Source: Leptolyngbya sp. SIO4C1
GTDB lineage: Bacteria; Cyanobacteriota; Cyanobacteriia; Phormidesmidales; Phormidesmidaceae
Direction of reading: 5' to 3'
NCBI GenBank assembly: GCA_010671975.1
Contig: JAAHIA010000223.1
Span: 1-8,193 of the forward strand
Length of the DNA stretch: 8,193 bases
The notes under the pieces are model-generated. The model had not been told where the DNA came from. It worked only from the letters and a program-made list of their open reading frames with translations, and did not search any database. Position 1 is the stretch's first letter; the number at the start of each line of letters is the position of its first letter. Of the stretch, positions 6,409 through 8,193 are shown one piece after another. The position numbers and the translations under genes were made by a program.

Positions 6409-7725
6409 ATGAATATTGCCGTTATTGGGCTCAGTCATAAAACTGCACCGGTTGAAATTCGCGAAAAACTCAGCATTCCTACACCGCAAGCTGCCGATGC
6501 GATCGCGCAGCTCACCAGCTACCCGCACGTTCAAGAGGTCTCTATTCTCAGCACCTGCAACCGGCTCGAAATTCAGGTGGTGATTAGCGAAACCGAGCCT
6601 GGCATTCGCGAAGTCACGCAGTTTTTAGCTGACTATGGTCAGATTCCGCTAGCGGCACTGCGGCCGCATCTGTTTATTTTGCTGCAGCAAGACGCCATCA
6701 TGCACCTGATGCGAGTGGCCGCTGGGTTAGACAGCCTAGTGCTGGGCGAAGGTCAAATTTTGTCGCAGGTGAAGCACGCCCACAGCCTGGGGCAGCAGCA
6801 TAAGGGCGTTGGTCGCGTACTCAACCGGCTAATGAAAGATGCCATTAAGGCCGGCAAGCGCGTGCGCACTGAGACCAGCATTGGCACCGGCGCGGTCTCG
6901 ATTAGCTCGGCCGCCGCAGAGCTAGCGCAGATGAAAATTGAGAACTTTACCGAATGTCGCATTGCGATTTTAGGCGCGGGTAAAATGGCGCGGCTGCTGG
7001 TGCAGCATCTCATTTCCAAGCGGGCCAACCAGATTACCATTCTCAATCGAACGATTCAGCGGGCGGATGAGCTAGCCGCACAGTTTGGCGATGTGGATAT
7101 TCAAACGGGCACGCTTGAGGGCATGATTGAGACGGTCGTGGCCTCTGATGTGGTCTTTACCTGCACTGCGTCGACCGAGCCCATTTTGCACCGCGACAAC
7201 TTGATGGCGGCCGTGCAGCCAGAGCGTAACCTCATGCTGTTTGACATTGCAGTGCCGCGCAACGTGCATGATAACGTCAACGAGATTGAAACCGTCTTCG
7301 CCTTTAACGTTGATGACCTCAAGGCGGTCGTGGCCCAGAACCAAGAGAGCCGTCGACAGATGGCGCTAGAGGCCGAGGCGCTGCTCGAAGAAGAGTTTGA
7401 TCAGTTTATGGACTGGTGGCGCTCGCTAGACACCGTCTCTACGATTAGCAGCCTACGTACTAAGGTTGAGGCGATTCGCGAGCAAGAGCTCGAAAAGGCG
7501 CTCTCTCGGCTGGGAAGCGAGTTTTCTGACAAGCATCGCGGCGTGGTTGAGGCGCTGACGCGCGGCATTGTCAACAAGATTCTGCACGACCCGATGGTGC
7601 AGCTGCGAGCCCAGCGCGACACCATGACGCGCCGTCAGGCGATGGAGACGCTGCAGGTACTGTTTAACCTAGAAGAGTTTAGCGTGGCCGAGGAGATTGG
7701 GCGACAGGCCAAAACCTATCGCTAG
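6409..7725 (+). CDS. hemA: Glutamyl-tRNA reductase
   Basis: Reduces glutamyl-tRNA(Glu) with NADPH to glutamate-1-semialdehyde, the first committed step of tetrapyrrole synthesis (heme, chlorophyll, bilins, cobalamin); cytosolic dimer. From ATG 6409 the protein is 438 residues, normal for cyanobacteria. It begins with the family N terminus (MNIAVIGLSHKTAPVEIREK) and has the nucleophile Cys50 in STCNR, His99, GLDS (106-109), GEGQILSQV (113-121), the nucleotide-binding GAGKMA (189-194) and a helical C-terminal dimerisation domain. An in-frame TTG at 6397 would add four residues, but it overlaps the Shine-Dalgarno GGAGG (6400-6404), so ATG is preferred. The 296-nt gap after glpX contains a probable terminator and candidate promoter, so it probably has its own transcript. 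No defects seen. Confidence 0.96.
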   Translation: MNIAVIGLSHKTAPVEIREKLSIPTPQAADAIAQLTSYPHVQEVSILSTCNRLEIQVVISETEPGIREVTQFLADYGQIPLAALRPHLFILLQQDAIMHLMRVAAGLDSLVLGEGQILSQVKHAHSLGQQHKGVGRVLNRLMKDAIKAGKRVRTETSIGTGAVSISSAAAELAQMKIENFTECRIAILGAGKMARLLVQHLISKRANQITILNRTIQRADELAAQFGDVDIQTGTLEGMIETVVASDVVFTCTASTEPILHRDNLMAAVQPERNLMLFDIAVPRNVHDNVNEIETVFAFNVDDLKAVVAQNQESRRQMALEAEALLEEEFDQFMDWWRSLDTVSTISSLRTKVEAIREQELEKALSRLGSEFSDKHRGVVEALTRGIVNKILHDPMVQLRAQRDTMTRRQAMETLQVLFNLEEFSVAEEIGRQAKTYR

Positions 7726-7787
7726 AAGGCTGCAGGCAGCAGGGCTCTGTCGCAGGGCATGATCGGCTTCACTGCTATGGCATGAGA

Positions 7788-7813
7788 AAGCGGCAGTCCG
7801 GGTTCTGCCGCTT
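7788..7813 (+). terminator. Perfect 9-bp hairpin after hemA, candidate terminator
   Basis: AAGCGGCAG (7788-7796) and CTGCCGCTT (7805-7813) are perfect complements with an 8-nt loop. It begins 62 nt after the hemA stop and ends 67 nt before the next ATG. There is no immediate T-run; GTTTTG and GTTTT follow 10-25 nt later. It may therefore be a weak terminator or a 3'-end stabiliser. Confidence 0.45.
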
Positions 7814-7870
7814 GAAAGAGGCTGTTTTGATCGCTGTTTTACACAGTAAAAGAGTTGTCTTTAACGCTTC

Positions 7871-7875
7871 AGGAG
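7871..7875 (+). promoter_or_regulatory. Ribosome binding site of the hemerythrin-like gene
   Basis: AGGAG five nt before ATG 7881, supporting that start for the gene cut by the right edge. Confidence 0.65.
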
Positions 7876-7880
7876 CCCGT

Positions 7881-8193
7881 ATGGTTGCCACTCAAGAAAC
7901 TAGCTTAAACGCGATCGCAGTTAAGCTGGCCGATATGCTGGCGCTGCAAGAGCTGCTAATTTCTAACGAACAGACGCTGCTGCCTGCCTGCAGCAGTGAT
8001 GAGAAAATTGCCAGCACGCTGCGAGAAATTAACGCAGAAGATCAGGAAAATCTGCAGACAATTCGAGCTGCTATTTCCGAGCTGGGCGTAACGGCCTCAC
8101 CTCAGCAGAAAACGCAGGAGATGGCCAGCAAGGTCAAAGCGATGATGTCTAGCGATCAGCTGGTGCTGCATTACTTTTTCATGCAGCATCAGA
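7881..8193 (+). CDS. Probable hemerythrin (HHE) domain protein, N-terminal fragment
   Basis: An open frame of 104 complete codons runs off the right edge, preceded by AGGAG at 7871-7875 with five nt spacing to ATG. The visible part (MVATQETSLNAIAVKLADML at the start) is helical, polar and Gln/Leu-rich, with no signal peptide or membrane segment. It resembles the N-terminal helical region of cyanobacterial proteins annotated as hemerythrin HHE cation-binding; in those the di-iron His/Glu ligands lie mainly further on, beyond this window. The metal-binding signature itself therefore cannot be checked, and the call rests on remembered similarity of the N terminus. A ferritin-like or otherwise uncharacterised helical protein is the main alternative. 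It contains a HIP1 site at 7911. The 155-nt gap and a hairpin after hemA suggest separate transcription. Confidence 0.55.
   Translation, partial: MVATQETSLNAIAVKLADMLALQELLISNEQTLLPACSSDEKIASTLREINAEDQENLQTIRAAISELGVTASPQQKTQEMASKVKAMMSSDQLVLHYFFMQHQ

Larger units (their letters stand above)
320..7918. repeat. HIP1 palindromes (GCGATCGC), nine copies
   Basis: Copies begin at 320, 591, 2009, 2072, 2300, 2589, 5123, 6499 and 7911. All lie inside coding sequence: two in cimA, three in pgeF, one each in the GGDEF-EAL gene, glpX, hemA and the hemerythrin-like gene. HIP1 is a dispersed, over-represented octamer typical of many cyanobacterial genomes. cbiC carries none. Confidence 0.9.

Noticed and set aside
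7729..7740. GCTGC-AG-GCAGC inverted repeat just after hemA
   Set aside because: A two-nt loop cannot close, and there is no T-run.

Overview
The window is almost certainly cyanobacterial chromosome. Three things point there: nine copies of the HIP1 octamer GCGATCGC in 8.2 kb, where chance would give about 0.1; a class II fructose-1,6/sedoheptulose-1,7-bisphosphatase of the cyanobacterial Calvin-cycle type directly ahead of hemA; and an ethylene-receptor-like membrane domain of a kind known from cyanobacteria and plants. The moderately GC-rich DNA and frequent CTA/CTAG use would suit a leptolyngbyoid or Synechococcus-like lineage, but that placement is a guess. I see no mobile element, CRISPR array, tRNA or rRNA.

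Layout. (1) Positions 1-1577, +: cimA (citramalate synthase, isoleucine route), cut at its 5' end by the window edge. (2) 1604-2401, +: a PgeF/YfiH-type multicopper-oxidase-like protein, 26 nt downstream and probably co-transcribed. (3) 2499-4280, +: a 593-residue membrane signalling protein joining an ETR1-type ethylene-binding domain to complete GGDEF and EAL domains. (4) 4318-4932, -: a precorrin-8X methylmutase family protein (CbiC/CobH) that ends tail to tail with the signalling gene and has Tyr where the family's catalytic His is expected. (5) 5075-6112, +: glpX-type FBP/SBPase, divergent from cbiC, with a strong ribosome binding site before a GTG start. (6) 6409-7725, +: hemA, glutamyl-tRNA reductase, behind a 296-nt gap holding a likely terminator, a possible promoter and two small hairpins. 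(7) 7881 to the right edge, +: the N-terminal part of a probable hemerythrin-like protein.

Most genes are core metabolism: branched-chain amino acid synthesis, carbon fixation and tetrapyrrole synthesis. hemA makes the first committed intermediate of the tetrapyrrole pathway, and cbiC belongs to its cobalamin branch, so two tetrapyrrole genes flank the Calvin-cycle phosphatase. The least ordinary gene is the ethylene-sensor/c-di-GMP fusion. All six residues I know to matter for ethylene binding in ETR1 are present, at a constant offset of two, while the output is c-di-GMP turnover rather than a histidine kinase. The second point worth following up is the His-to-Tyr change in the CbiC-like protein. 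Everything here rests on reading the sequence and remembered family motifs; no database search was run.
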